The notes beneath the pieces are model-generated. The model made no database searches. It saw only the letters and a program-made list of their open reading frames with translations, and had not been told where the DNA came from. The position numbers and the translations under genes are program-made. A DNA stretch of 64,000 nt from CAYUPI01 sp964446585 (GTDB lineage Bacteria; Verrucomicrobiota; Verrucomicrobiia; Limisphaerales; UBA8199): assembly GCA_964446585.1 (NCBI GenBank), contig CAYUPI010000007.1, positions 62,001 through 126,000 on the forward strand, read 5' to 3'. Positions 16,719-24,934 of the stretch are shown piece by piece. The first letter of the stretch is position 1, and each line of letters starts with the position of its first letter.

Positions 16719-16746
16719 GAGGGCACTCGCAAGAGTGCCCTCCTTT
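16719..16746 (+). terminator. Strong intrinsic terminator inside the conjugation-like operon
   Basis: GAGGGCACTC (16719-16728), GCAA tetraloop, GAGTGCCCTC (16733-16742), then CTTTT. A perfect 10-bp stem with a GNRA loop. It lies between the 65-residue gene and the E1-like gene, 26 bases before the latter. Confidence 0.85.
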
Positions 16747-16771
16747 TACTCGGTAGAGTCCACGAGACTGA

Positions 16772-17656
16772 ATGAACATGAATCGCGGAGAATTCTATAA
16801 ACGAGTCTTGCCCATCTTTCGTCCCGAATGCTTGCGCAACAAAAATGCCATCGTCGTGGGAGTCGGGTCCGGCGGCGGGCGAGTTGCGACAGAATTGGGC
16901 CGTTTGGGGGTCGGGTTAATACTGATCGATCTTCCTGGAGAGGTACTGGAGGAACACAATATCTTGCGCCACGAGCTGGGATACCCTTCTCTCGGCAAGC
17001 TTAAGACTGAGGAGCTGGCCAAACACATTCATCGCCTAAACCCCGAAACGGCCATTGAATGTATCTCCTTGGACGTCGTTGCCCACAAACGAGAGTTTCG
17101 AGACATAGTCGAAGCGTGGAAGCCCGAGTTGGTTCTCGCCTGCACCGATAACGAGCCCAGCCGCCACCTCTTGAGTGAGGTGGGCGTGCAAAGGCACGTT
17201 TGCGTCATCGGAGCCGCCGCCTATACTGGCGGGATTGGAGGAGAGGTTTGGATCAGTCGGCCCGGCGCGCCCTGCTACGGCTGTATTACCGCTCATCAGC
17301 AGAAATCCGACACCAGACCGAAAACGCAATCGACTATTGATTACACCGACCTGGATCTGCCGGAACTACGCTCCACCTGTGCACTCAACTTGGACATTGC
17401 TCAAATTGCGCTGATCCAAACGCGCGTCGCGCTCAATTTCCTCCTCAACGGCCAAGTGGACTTGCTCGGGCTTCCCGAAAAGGCGAATCTCATCGTCTTT
17501 GCAAACCGGCGGTTGGCTGGGCATTTCGAGAGACCTCTGCAGGCCGAGACTTTTCACATCCCGCGACAATCAGATTGTCTCACCTGCGGAAATCACAGCC
17601 CCGAAGAGATCGATTTAGAGGCCGAGCGTATCTTGCAGAATGTCAAGCAGCGCTGA
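16772..17656 (+). CDS. ThiF/E1-like adenylyltransferase
   Basis: 294 residues of the ThiF/MoeB/E1 superfamily, which adenylate the C-terminal Gly of ubiquitin-like proteins. The ATP-binding loop is VVGVGSGGGRVA (about 28-39). Asp53 follows strand LILID; Asn63 and Arg66 (EHNILRH) and Asp126 (ACTDN) fill expected positions. Cys168-x2-Cys171 and Cys269-x2-Cys272 form the structural zinc site. Cys203 (LRSTCALN) is at the position of the catalytic cysteine. No separate E2 is fused to it; the E2 domain is in the 14739 product. ATG 16772 or 16778. It overlaps the next gene by 17 bases. Family call is secure. Confidence 0.9.
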   Translation: MNMNRGEFYKRVLPIFRPECLRNKNAIVVGVGSGGGRVATELGRLGVGLILIDLPGEVLEEHNILRHELGYPSLGKLKTEELAKHIHRLNPETAIECISLDVVAHKREFRDIVEAWKPELVLACTDNEPSRHLLSEVGVQRHVCVIGAAAYTGGIGGEVWISRPGAPCYGCITAHQQKSDTRPKTQSTIDYTDLDLPELRSTCALNLDIAQIALIQTRVALNFLLNGQVDLLGLPEKANLIVFANRRLAGHFERPLQAETFHIPRQSDCLTCGNHSPEEIDLEAERILQNVKQR

Positions 17657-20114
17657 TATCAAATTATCCTGTGCACGTTCAACCCTCAGCCGAATATGGC
17701 TCGCTTTCGTTCGTCGGCTGTTCCAGTTGCAACTGATTGACCAGCGGTGTTCCTCATTGCTGGCCGGCCGGAGTGTTACTCTTTCGAAGGAGGTCGTCCG
17801 TGGTGCAACTGGCCTGCACATCGAGTGCACACTCCTCTGGCCGATCTTTTTGCCTCGGTTTCGACCCCCGTTGGTCTCGCTTCAGTTTGTGCGTCATGAT
17901 TTGGGCCGTATCCCACCCATTCCTCGATGCAAGCAGTTTTGGCGCGAGACTCATTTGTCTCTGGACATTATGACGACCGCTGTTTCCGAAGACCTCGCCC
18001 TCCAGATCGTGCGCATCCCCGACGGTCGTCCCTTACGAGAGATTAGGTTCACTGCTTTAGACATGAAGCGCGTTGCGTGCGAGTTGTGCGTATCGAATGC
18101 GGAAATCTATGCTGTGGACCAGGGGCGCCGGATCCGCTGTGATTGCTTGCACGACAAAGTCGACCACGTCCTCTTCAGGTTGGATTTGCGCCTCACGAAT
18201 CTCGAACACTGCCGCTTCCTGACTCAGGTTTGTGCCGAGCTGCAAACCGAGGTGGCGCCATCCGCCACCGCCGCCAGCGGAAGTACGACATGGCGCAATC
18301 GACTCGAATTTGACGGCGGGGAGGCCCTGTTCGAACAGCCGCTCGGTCCAACAGAAAACCTGATTAGAGCTGGGTTTGGCGAGCACATCCTCAAAGTGCG
18401 GCTGGGTGATACGGTGCTGGTTGAGAAGAAATTCCGGCTCATACCACGAAATGAGATGCTACGGAACACTCGTAGTGACGTGGTAACAAAAACTGAGTTG
18501 CGAACGATTTCTATCATGGCAGTAAACCACCGGGGAGCTGCCGTTCCGCTGGAAGTCGTGGCCGAGGATTTCCCGCAGATCAAAGTCACCCCCACGCTGG
18601 AGGTACCCCAGCTCGCGCCACTTGTTTCGGAAATTGATCTGTCGATGGCCTGCACGATTCGCCGCGGCAAAACCGAGCGATTGTGCCACCGGGTTCCGGT
18701 GCTCTTGAGGGCGGGCAGTCAGCGCCTGGAACTTTTCTTAACGCTTCCAGCCGACCTCTTTGACCCTGGCCCGGGTCGTTATCATTTGGAGGTGTGGCTT
18801 GGCGATCGCGTTCTTAAGTCGGTCTTTTTTGTTCACCAGACCAGGGCACAATTGAAGGCGGCGCAAGCCGAGCTGATTTTGCACAGCCTAAGAATAAGCG
18901 AGCCGCGACTCTTGGTCGTTCGCGACCACTCGCAGTTGGAAACGGACGACGTGTTTGCGACCGATGAAGCTCTTGTCACGGCGTTTACCATAACGGGGCA
19001 AGGTTTCGATGAGGAGGTGCCAATGATTAAATGGCGGCTGAATGTCCGCCTCATTGACACCAATTCGGGTGACGTTCACCAGGAGTTTTGCTTCCTGCAG
19101 GCCAAGGCCGGTCCGAATTCGCACGAACTGCGATGGCCACTACACGGGGCAGATCGTGAATTGGCGTCCGGGCGGTACGCCTTCCAACTGGTCAAACGGG
19201 ATGTCGTGCTCACAGAATTCCAGTTCCGGATGTTGGCTATGGAGGAAATTGCCCCTTACACCAGGCAACTTATCCTGAGCAATGTTCGTGCGGAGAACCC
19301 TCAACTGCTTATCCAAGCAGGGGGGATCCGCTACCAAGCCAGCCAAATCCCCGACAGCAGCGATTTCTTGTTGCCCCAATTCACACTCCTTAGCGCGGGT
19401 TGCAACTCCATCCTGCCTGAGATCGAAACCCAACTGCACCTGGTACTTATCGGAGAGGGTGACAAGCGCCAGAGCCTCATCACGTTGCCGGTTACTCTTT
19501 CCAGTCGGCCGCTGCCGTTGCACAACCTTGCGGTCAAGGTTCGTGATGGTTCTCTGGGCTCCAATCCGGGTTTACACCGGCTAGGGGTGGAAATTGGCGA
19601 ACGGTCAATATTAGAATTCTCGTTTCAGATCGTTTCCGAATCGGAGGTGCTGGCCTGTGTGAGCGTGTCTGACCTCGTTATCGTGGCCACCGGCCGATCG
19701 GGGCGCAAGCAGCGCAATCCAAATTCTATCCTTCTGAGCGAAAAGCCGGCCATCGATTTGGAGGCGACGATCCGGACCACCCTGCTCGCACCGAACATGA
19801 CGGTCCACGGCATCTTGCTCTTCCGGTTCGATCGTACGACGGTTGCCCAAGCGAAATTCGACCTTGGGCTATCGAACCCCAGCCAAACAATTCGTGCCAG
19901 ACGGGTGAATTTGGAATCAATGATTTCAGACAACCGGACGACTGAACGAGAACTCGTCGCGGTGGTCGTAATCGCGGGCCAGGAAAAGGCAACCCGCTCG
20001 CTCCGCATCTTTTGCGGTTCCCTTATCAGCAATTTCGAGGGCCAATTGCGCTCAGACGCGGCCCAAAATCCATTGGACGAAGCAGAATACGAACGGATTG
20101 TTGGCCGACTCTAG
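17640..20114 (+). CDS. 824-residue protein of six tandem ~132-residue modules
   Basis: No family recognised. Each module ends with a beta-rich signature of the form G-x-Y-x-L-x-V-x-x-G-D-x-x-L-x-x-x-x-F: for example FGEHILKVRLGDTVLVEKKF (about 246-265), PGRYHLEVWLGDRVLKSVFF (about 378), SGRYAFQLVKRDVVLTEFQF (about 511) and PGLHRLGVEIGERSILEFSF (about 643). Weaker copies fall near 113 and 768. The spacing is nearly constant at 132, so the protein is about 32 residues plus six units. A signal peptide is not evident. The gene overlaps the E1 gene, so it belongs to the same unit and may be a scaffold, sensor or conjugation target. Role inferred only from position. Confidence 0.7.
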   Translation: MSSSADIKLSCARSTLSRIWLAFVRRLFQLQLIDQRCSSLLAGRSVTLSKEVVRGATGLHIECTLLWPIFLPRFRPPLVSLQFVRHDLGRIPPIPRCKQFWRETHLSLDIMTTAVSEDLALQIVRIPDGRPLREIRFTALDMKRVACELCVSNAEIYAVDQGRRIRCDCLHDKVDHVLFRLDLRLTNLEHCRFLTQVCAELQTEVAPSATAASGSTTWRNRLEFDGGEALFEQPLGPTENLIRAGFGEHILKVRLGDTVLVEKKFRLIPRNEMLRNTRSDVVTKTELRTISIMAVNHRGAAVPLEVVAEDFPQIKVTPTLEVPQLAPLVSEIDLSMACTIRRGKTERLCHRVPVLLRAGSQRLELFLTLPADLFDPGPGRYHLEVWLGDRVLKSVFFVHQTRAQLKAAQAELILHSLRISEPRLLVVRDHSQLETDDVFATDEALVTAFTITGQGFDEEVPMIKWRLNVRLIDTNSGDVHQEFCFLQAKAGPNSHELRWPLHGADRELASGRYAFQLVKRDVVLTEFQFRMLAMEEIAPYTRQLILSNVRAENPQLLIQAGGIRYQASQIPDSSDFLLPQFTLLSAGCNSILPEIETQLHLVLIGEGDKRQSLITLPVTLSSRPLPLHNLAVKVRDGSLGSNPGLHRLGVEIGERSILEFSFQIVSESEVLACVSVSDLVIVATGRSGRKQRNPNSILLSEKPAIDLEATIRTTLLAPNMTVHGILLFRFDRTTVAQAKFDLGLSNPSQTIRARRVNLESMISDNRTTERELVAVVVIAGQEKATRSLRIFCGSLISNFEGQLRSDAAQNPLDEAEYERIVGRL

Positions 20115-20528
20115 GTCTTAAGGCGTATCTCACAGAATTTGCCGCGGAGGGAAGGGTCGAATCGGATTTGGCAATGTCAACAGTCTGTTGCTAGCCCAGC
20201 TCCATGTGCAAGTTGTACGGTTCCTTTGGAGATCAATGGCAGGGATGCAGAAGGGGGATATTCCCGCGGCTGTGATTTGGATGTGAAAATGTCAGCCAAA
20301 AGAGGCTCCGAGGGAGAACTTGTTCTGTTTTGGGACACGGAGTCTCGTACCTCTCCAAACGCGAATAAATCGCGGGTCTTCTGGACCGCATCGGGAAATA
20401 TGGCTGCGTACAGACTCTCGTCAGATGATTCTGGCAAGTGCTTGGCTTTGACGCGGATACGACTGACAAGACAATTGGTCGGCAGGGCTTACCTCGAAAC
20501 TACGTACCCGAGGGTACACCCGTGTCGA
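20115..20528. other. Intergenic region with inverted repeat before the FN3 gene
   Basis: No convincing gene; the long frame over 20139-20744 overlaps the promoter and the next gene's signal sequence. An inverted repeat GTACCC-GA-GGGTAC at 20504-20517 lies just upstream of the sigma-54-type promoter and could be an activator site. Confidence 0.45.
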
Positions 20529-20544
20529 TTGGCAGCTTTCGTGC
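20529..20544 (+). promoter_or_regulatory. Sigma-54 (-24/-12) promoter
   Basis: TTGGCAGCTTTCGTGC: GG at 20531-20532 and GC at 20543-20544 with exactly ten bases between, and a full TTGGCA -24 block. Predicted start of transcription near 20556, 28 bases before the GTG of the next gene. The sigma-54 activator PrsR is encoded at 32884-34251. Confidence 0.65.
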
Positions 20545-20583
20545 GTGAGGTGAACGCGTGGCGCGCGGCCAGCGAGGACGTTT

Positions 20584-22809
20584 GTGGTACGGAATATAAT
20601 CGGTCGAGCTTTCAAGAAGCCCAAAGCGATACTTCGGGCATGCGCCATGGTCTTAGGTTTGGCCATCAGTTTTCCTTTGTCTTCTTTAGGACTCCAAAGT
20701 GTCAGTTTGGCTTGGGATCCCAGCACGAACAGCGAGGTCACTAGCTACAATGTTTACATCGGCGCGGCCAGTGGTGCCTATACAAACAGAGTTTCTGTTG
20801 GCGCGGTGACAAATGCCGCGGTGGCCGGACTTGTAGAGGGTACTACCTACTTCTTCGTGGCGACAGCCACCGACGCCTCCGGGCTGGAAAGCGACCCATC
20901 GAATGAAATTTCTTATTCGGTGCCGCTGAACACAACCAACCAACCGCCGACCTTGAATGCACTAAGCGATCTCGTTATAAATGAAAATGCGCCTCAGCAA
21001 ACCGTGGATCTTTCGGGCATTACTTCGGGAGCATCGAATGAAATTCAGACGCTGATCGTCACGGCTGTTTCCAGCGACCCCGGACTCATACCCGATCCCG
21101 CAGTAAATTACGCCAGCCCCAGCACGACAGGCACTCTGAGATTCACCCCACTGGCTGATGCGTCCGGCTCCGCCACGATTACGGTCACGGTTAACGACGG
21201 CCAGGCTCAGAACAATCTTTTCTCGCGCTCCTTTTCAGTCACAGTCAACGCAGTTAATCAACCACCAACCTTGGACCCTCTCAGTGATCTCACGATCAAC
21301 GAGAATGCGGGGACGCAAACGGTCAACCTTTCGGGCATCACTTCGGGAGCGAGCAATGAACTTCAGGCTCTCACCATCACTGCGTCGTCTAGTAATCCGC
21401 AGCTCATTCCAAATCCCCTGGTCAATTACATTAGCCCCAACACAACTGGCAGTTTGACTTTCACGCCGGCAACCAATTCTGCTGGCACCTGCACCATCAG
21501 TGTCACAGTCAATGACGGCCAACCGCAGAACAACCTCGTCAGCCGGTCCTTCACGGTCACTGTGAACACGAATGTGCTAGCGGCTCCTCAAGTCGTAATT
21601 CAGGTTGTGGGTAAAGGAAAGGTCCTGCCCGATCTGAGCGTACAGAATTTGACGGCGGGAACGAGTTACACGCTCGCCGCCGTCCCCGATCCAGGACAAA
21701 TGTTTGCCGGGTGGACTGGGAGCATTTCCTCGCCTTTGTCCAACCTGACATTTGTGCTTACATCAAATCTGACCCTGGTTGCGACTTTTGCAGCGAGTCC
21801 ATTTGTTCTGGTGAGCGGTACATACAGCGGGCTTTTTTATGAGGACGACGAGGTGAGGCAATACAGTGCTGGCGCGTTTGCCGTTACGGTAACCCCACGG
21901 ACTAATTACTCAGCCCGGCTTCAAATCGGAGCCAACCGCTACTCCTTCACCGGCTTTCTCAATTCGCAAGGCCAGGTGACCAACGTCATTACCCGACACA
22001 ACGATCTGCCGCTTCAAGTCGAGCTGAGTATGGGCAGAGGCGACCAGTCCGACCAAATTTTTGGTCGCGTCACTGACGGTCTTTGGGTCTCAAGCTTGTG
22101 GGGTGAGCGGGCCGTCTTCAACTCAAAGACCAATCCGGCACCTTACGCAGCCTCCTATACTTGGCTTCTGCCCGGGCAAGACGGCGATGCCGACCTGCCG
22201 GCTGGGGACGGCTTCGGCACTGTGCGCGTCAACACCGCGGGTCAGGTGCGACTGGCCGGGACACTGGCCGAAGGCACTAGAATCAGCCTAGCAGTCTCGG
22301 TATTTGGAAGTGGTCTATCGCCGTTGTATATCCCTCTCTACTCCGGAAGGGGCTCGCTCGTCAGTTGGCTGGCCTTTACGAATCGAGTCGCCGATGATTT
22401 CAACGGTCTCCTCAGTTGGATAAAGCCTGCCGACACCAATGCTCACCATTACGCGCACGGGTTCACCAACGAGTGCAATGCCATCGGCTCCGTTTACATG
22501 CCGCCAGCGACCTCGACCAACCTCGTGTTCGCTTTCACCAATGCGCAAGTCGAATTCGTGGGCGGAGATCTCAGTTCCAATTTCACCAACTGGATTGCCA
22601 TCGGGCTGGGTGAACGGGTGAGTAATCTAAGCAGCAATCGGCTCGCACTGACATTCTCGACGGCCAGCGGCACTTTTAGTGGCAGCGCAACCGATCCATC
22701 AAGTGGCAAATCGCGCAGCTTCAATGGTGCTGTGTTTCAAAAGATGGAGCTCGGTTGCGGTTTCCTCCTCGGAACCAACCGAAGCAGTCGGGTGGTAATA
22801 AGTCAATAA
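20584..22809 (+). CDS. Secreted FN3 and Ig/cadherin-like repeat protein
   Basis: 741 residues. The GTG 20584 start gives a long basic n-region and a signal peptide (CAMVLGLAISFPLSSLGLQS); ATG 20647 is the alternative. Domains: an FN3 module (VSLAWDPSTNSEVTSYNVYI to GLESDPSNEISYSVP, about 38-120); two adjacent copies of a ~105-residue cadherin-like unit beginning NQPPTLNALSDLVINENA and NQPPTLDPLSDLTINENA; an InlB-like segment (FAGWTGSISSPLSNLTFVL); and a long C-terminal region without a known family. No sorting tail is visible. A sigma-54 promoter precedes it. The FN3 unit is nearly the same as that of the convergent neighbour. Confidence 0.85.
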   Translation: MVRNIIGRAFKKPKAILRACAMVLGLAISFPLSSLGLQSVSLAWDPSTNSEVTSYNVYIGAASGAYTNRVSVGAVTNAAVAGLVEGTTYFFVATATDASGLESDPSNEISYSVPLNTTNQPPTLNALSDLVINENAPQQTVDLSGITSGASNEIQTLIVTAVSSDPGLIPDPAVNYASPSTTGTLRFTPLADASGSATITVTVNDGQAQNNLFSRSFSVTVNAVNQPPTLDPLSDLTINENAGTQTVNLSGITSGASNELQALTITASSSNPQLIPNPLVNYISPNTTGSLTFTPATNSAGTCTISVTVNDGQPQNNLVSRSFTVTVNTNVLAAPQVVIQVVGKGKVLPDLSVQNLTAGTSYTLAAVPDPGQMFAGWTGSISSPLSNLTFVLTSNLTLVATFAASPFVLVSGTYSGLFYEDDEVRQYSAGAFAVTVTPRTNYSARLQIGANRYSFTGFLNSQGQVTNVITRHNDLPLQVELSMGRGDQSDQIFGRVTDGLWVSSLWGERAVFNSKTNPAPYAASYTWLLPGQDGDADLPAGDGFGTVRVNTAGQVRLAGTLAEGTRISLAVSVFGSGLSPLYIPLYSGRGSLVSWLAFTNRVADDFNGLLSWIKPADTNAHHYAHGFTNECNAIGSVYMPPATSTNLVFAFTNAQVEFVGGDLSSNFTNWIAIGLGERVSNLSSNRLALTFSTASGTFSGSATDPSSGKSRSFNGAVFQKMELGCGFLLGTNRSSRVVISQ

Positions 22810-23813
22810 AGGTGCCAAAAGAAGCTCACAGGTTTCAGCGGCTGCGACCGGAAGGCACTTGAAGGCAACATGCCCACCCGATAATATCGTTGCCGGTCGG
22901 GGCCTATGTTATCAGAGATGATTGCGGAATTGTCGGTTGCAGTGACGACGCCTCCCAAGTTGCTCCAGTTGGTTTGGGCCAAGTCAGTCTTGTACTGAAC
23001 TTGATAATTTTGCCCAACTGTGGCAGCCCAACTCAACTGAACTGTTCCACCCGATTGCGTTGATATTTGCAGCGTCGGGGCACCGTTAGTTCCCACCAGA
23101 ATGATGGCAAAGGCCACGTTATTGGTGAGGTTGGTTTCAATTGTACTTGTCGAGACACTGGCGGTGTTCGTCAGCCAACCAGAGGAAATTGGGGACGCCG
23201 TTAGAGTCAGCGTAGCTTGCGCGCCGGAGTAAATAGAGCCGAGCAGGAATATCACCAAGCCACTGGCGATTGTCACGGCGCCTTGACTCGCAATCGTATC
23301 CACAAAATTCAATCCCGCCGGCAAGGCGTTGCTGACGGTGACTGACCCGGCGGCATCCGGTCCCGTGTTGGTCACATAAATTGTGAAAATCACATTGCTT
23401 CCCGAATCCACCCAGTTTGGGGAGGCAGACATGCTTATCGCCAGATCCGCAACACCGGGAACATCGAAACTGACCTCGTTCGATGGGTCGCTTTCCAACC
23501 CGTCTGCATCGTACGCAGTTGCCACGAAAAAATATGTCAGCCCGCGCGCCAAACCTGTCACCGTTGCGGAGGTGTTGGTCCCGACATCCAGCCGAGAATC
23601 GTAAGCACCGCTGGCCGTCCCATAGTACACAGCGTAGCCGACGACATTGGTATCAGGGCTGGCATCCCAGGCAAGAGACACAGTTTGAGCTGCGTTTGAT
23701 TCGCAGCAAAAGAGCGTCGTCAGCAACATTACCAAGAATGCGATTTGCCAATCGAACTCTCTTTGCAAACCGCCATTTCTCCTGGCAAGGCTCTCATTGA
23801 TATTGACGCTCAC
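22803..23813 (-). CDS. Secreted FN3 plus DUF11 protein
   Basis: 336 residues. Hydrophobic signal-type segment (DWQIAFLVMLLTTLFCCES) after a ~20-residue n-region; an FN3 domain (VSLAWDASPDTNVVGYAVYY to GLESDPSNEVSFDVP); a DUF11 domain (ADLAISMSASPNWVDSGSN to LTNNVAFAI); then a C-terminal beta module (LSWAATVGQNYQVQYKTDLA) of the kind common in verrucomicrobial secreted proteins. It converges on the previous gene and the two coding regions overlap by seven bases at their stops. The near-identical FN3 units suggest duplication with inversion. Confidence 0.85.
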   Translation of the reverse strand: MSVNINESLARRNGGLQREFDWQIAFLVMLLTTLFCCESNAAQTVSLAWDASPDTNVVGYAVYYGTASGAYDSRLDVGTNTSATVTGLARGLTYFFVATAYDADGLESDPSNEVSFDVPGVADLAISMSASPNWVDSGSNVIFTIYVTNTGPDAAGSVTVSNALPAGLNFVDTIASQGAVTIASGLVIFLLGSIYSGAQATLTLTASPISSGWLTNTASVSTSTIETNLTNNVAFAIILVGTNGAPTLQISTQSGGTVQLSWAATVGQNYQVQYKTDLAQTNWSNLGGVVTATDNSAIISDNIGPDRQRYYRVGMLPSSAFRSQPLKPVSFFWHLY

Positions 23814-23840
23814 TGAGCACGGATCGGATTTGGGCTTTGC

Positions 23841-23855
23841 GCATCCAGGCGGCCA
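23841..23855 (-). promoter_or_regulatory. Weak sigma-54-type promoter candidate
   Basis: On the minus strand TGGCCGCCTGGATGC has GG-N10-GC spacing but only partial matches to TGGCAC and TTGC. It would start transcription near 23829, only about 16 bases before the ATG at 23813. Confidence 0.25.
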
Positions 23856-24136
23856 TCCTCGATGTGCGACTTCCGCAATTGCCTGGGATCCAGCTTAAAT
23901 ATGCCCCACCAGGGGAGATTTCGTCAAGAAATTCGTGCCGTCGTGAGCATTTCCAAGGTGACACGGCAGCGAATTGCGCCACATTTTTCGGACCGTTGTT
24001 GCGTTAAACAGTCGCGAGAATCGCGAGAATCCGTTTTGACTCCCTGACGGAAGTTTGGTAACATCGGCGGCATCGTGAACGCAATAATCGAGGAATTTGA
24101 GATCGGTTTGCGCCGCGAAAACTCGGAAGAAGAAAC

Positions 24137-24928
24137 ATGCCAAAAGCGACAATCGGAAGCAGTATCGGGAATCAGAGCAATCGACGGGAACCATATCACC
24201 TTCGGCTATTGAGATTCGTTGCGGTCGGAGTGTCTGCCTTGGCCTTCTTGCTCGGCTTCGCTGGCTGCGAAACGGAAAAGCCAGGATTTATCGACAATCC
24301 ACCTCCGGAACAAGCGTCTTATTCTTCGACGCCGCCAGCCGCGCAACTGCGCCCAGCACCTGCGGCGCCAGCAAGCGCGAACGCGCCGGCAATTACGAAC
24401 GCACTGGCAAGTACGAACGCGCCGACAACTGAGGGAATGGTCCTGCGCGAAGGAGATACTATTCGGATCTCGTTTCCCGGCGCTCCGAGCCTCGACACGC
24501 TGCAGAAAATCCAGCCCGATGGCAAGATTGGGCTCAAGCTGATTGGTGAGGTCCAAGCCGCAGGTCTGACACCGAGCGCCTTGGAAAAGGAACTAATCAG
24601 ATCGTATGGCTCCCAACTCCAGACGAAGGAAATCAGCGTTACAGTGGAGTCCTCGGCCTACCCCGTTTACTTAACAGGCGCGGTGCTGCGTCCGGGCAAG
24701 ATCCTGTTGGATCGCCCAGCGACAGCGCTGGAAGCGATTATGGAGGCAGGTGGTTTTGACTATGCCAAGGCGAAGTTGAAAAAGGTGACCGTAATCCGTC
24801 ATGAAAATGGCCGCACCGAACATTTCATACTAGACATGCGAGGTATCCTCCAGGCCAAGAAGACAGAGCAGTTCAACCTTAAGCCTTCCGACATCATCTA
24901 CGTGCCCGAGCGGTTCAATTGGTTTTAG
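24137..24928 (+). CDS. Wza-like polysaccharide export lipoprotein (SLBB)
   Basis: 263 residues, outer-membrane polysaccharide export protein. A signal peptide leads to a lipobox LLGFAGC with Cys44. A Pro/Ala-rich linker contains three 18-bp repeats translated as NAPAIT, NALAST and NAPTTE. Next is the Poly_export domain (GDTIRISFPGAPSLDTLQKI, IGEVQAAGLTPSALEKEL) and an SLBB domain (VYLTGAVLRPGKI to DIIYVPERFNWF). Purine-rich GAAGAAG precedes the ATG. It is shorter than Wza of E. coli (379 residues), as expected for the single-SLBB type seen in exosortase-linked loci. It would form the pore for the polysaccharide made by genes to the right. Confidence 0.9.
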   Translation: MPKATIGSSIGNQSNRREPYHLRLLRFVAVGVSALAFLLGFAGCETEKPGFIDNPPPEQASYSSTPPAAQLRPAPAAPASANAPAITNALASTNAPTTEGMVLREGDTIRISFPGAPSLDTLQKIQPDGKIGLKLIGEVQAAGLTPSALEKELIRSYGSQLQTKEISVTVESSAYPVYLTGAVLRPGKILLDRPATALEAIMEAGGFDYAKAKLKKVTVIRHENGRTEHFILDMRGILQAKKTEQFNLKPSDIIYVPERFNWF

Positions 24929-24934
24929 TGGCCT

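Noticed and set aside
16772..17656. MoeB/ThiF of cofactor biosynthesis
   Set aside because: No molybdenum or thiamine genes nearby; the neighbours are JAB, E2 and the ATPase.
20139..20744. 201-codon plus-strand frame
   Set aside because: Overlaps the sigma-54 site and the signal sequence of the FN3 gene, with a composition typical of a shadow frame.
24062..24080. Sigma-54 promoter before the Wza-like gene
   Set aside because: GG-N10-GC spacing exists, but the -24 and -12 blocks are poor (CGGCAT and ACGC).
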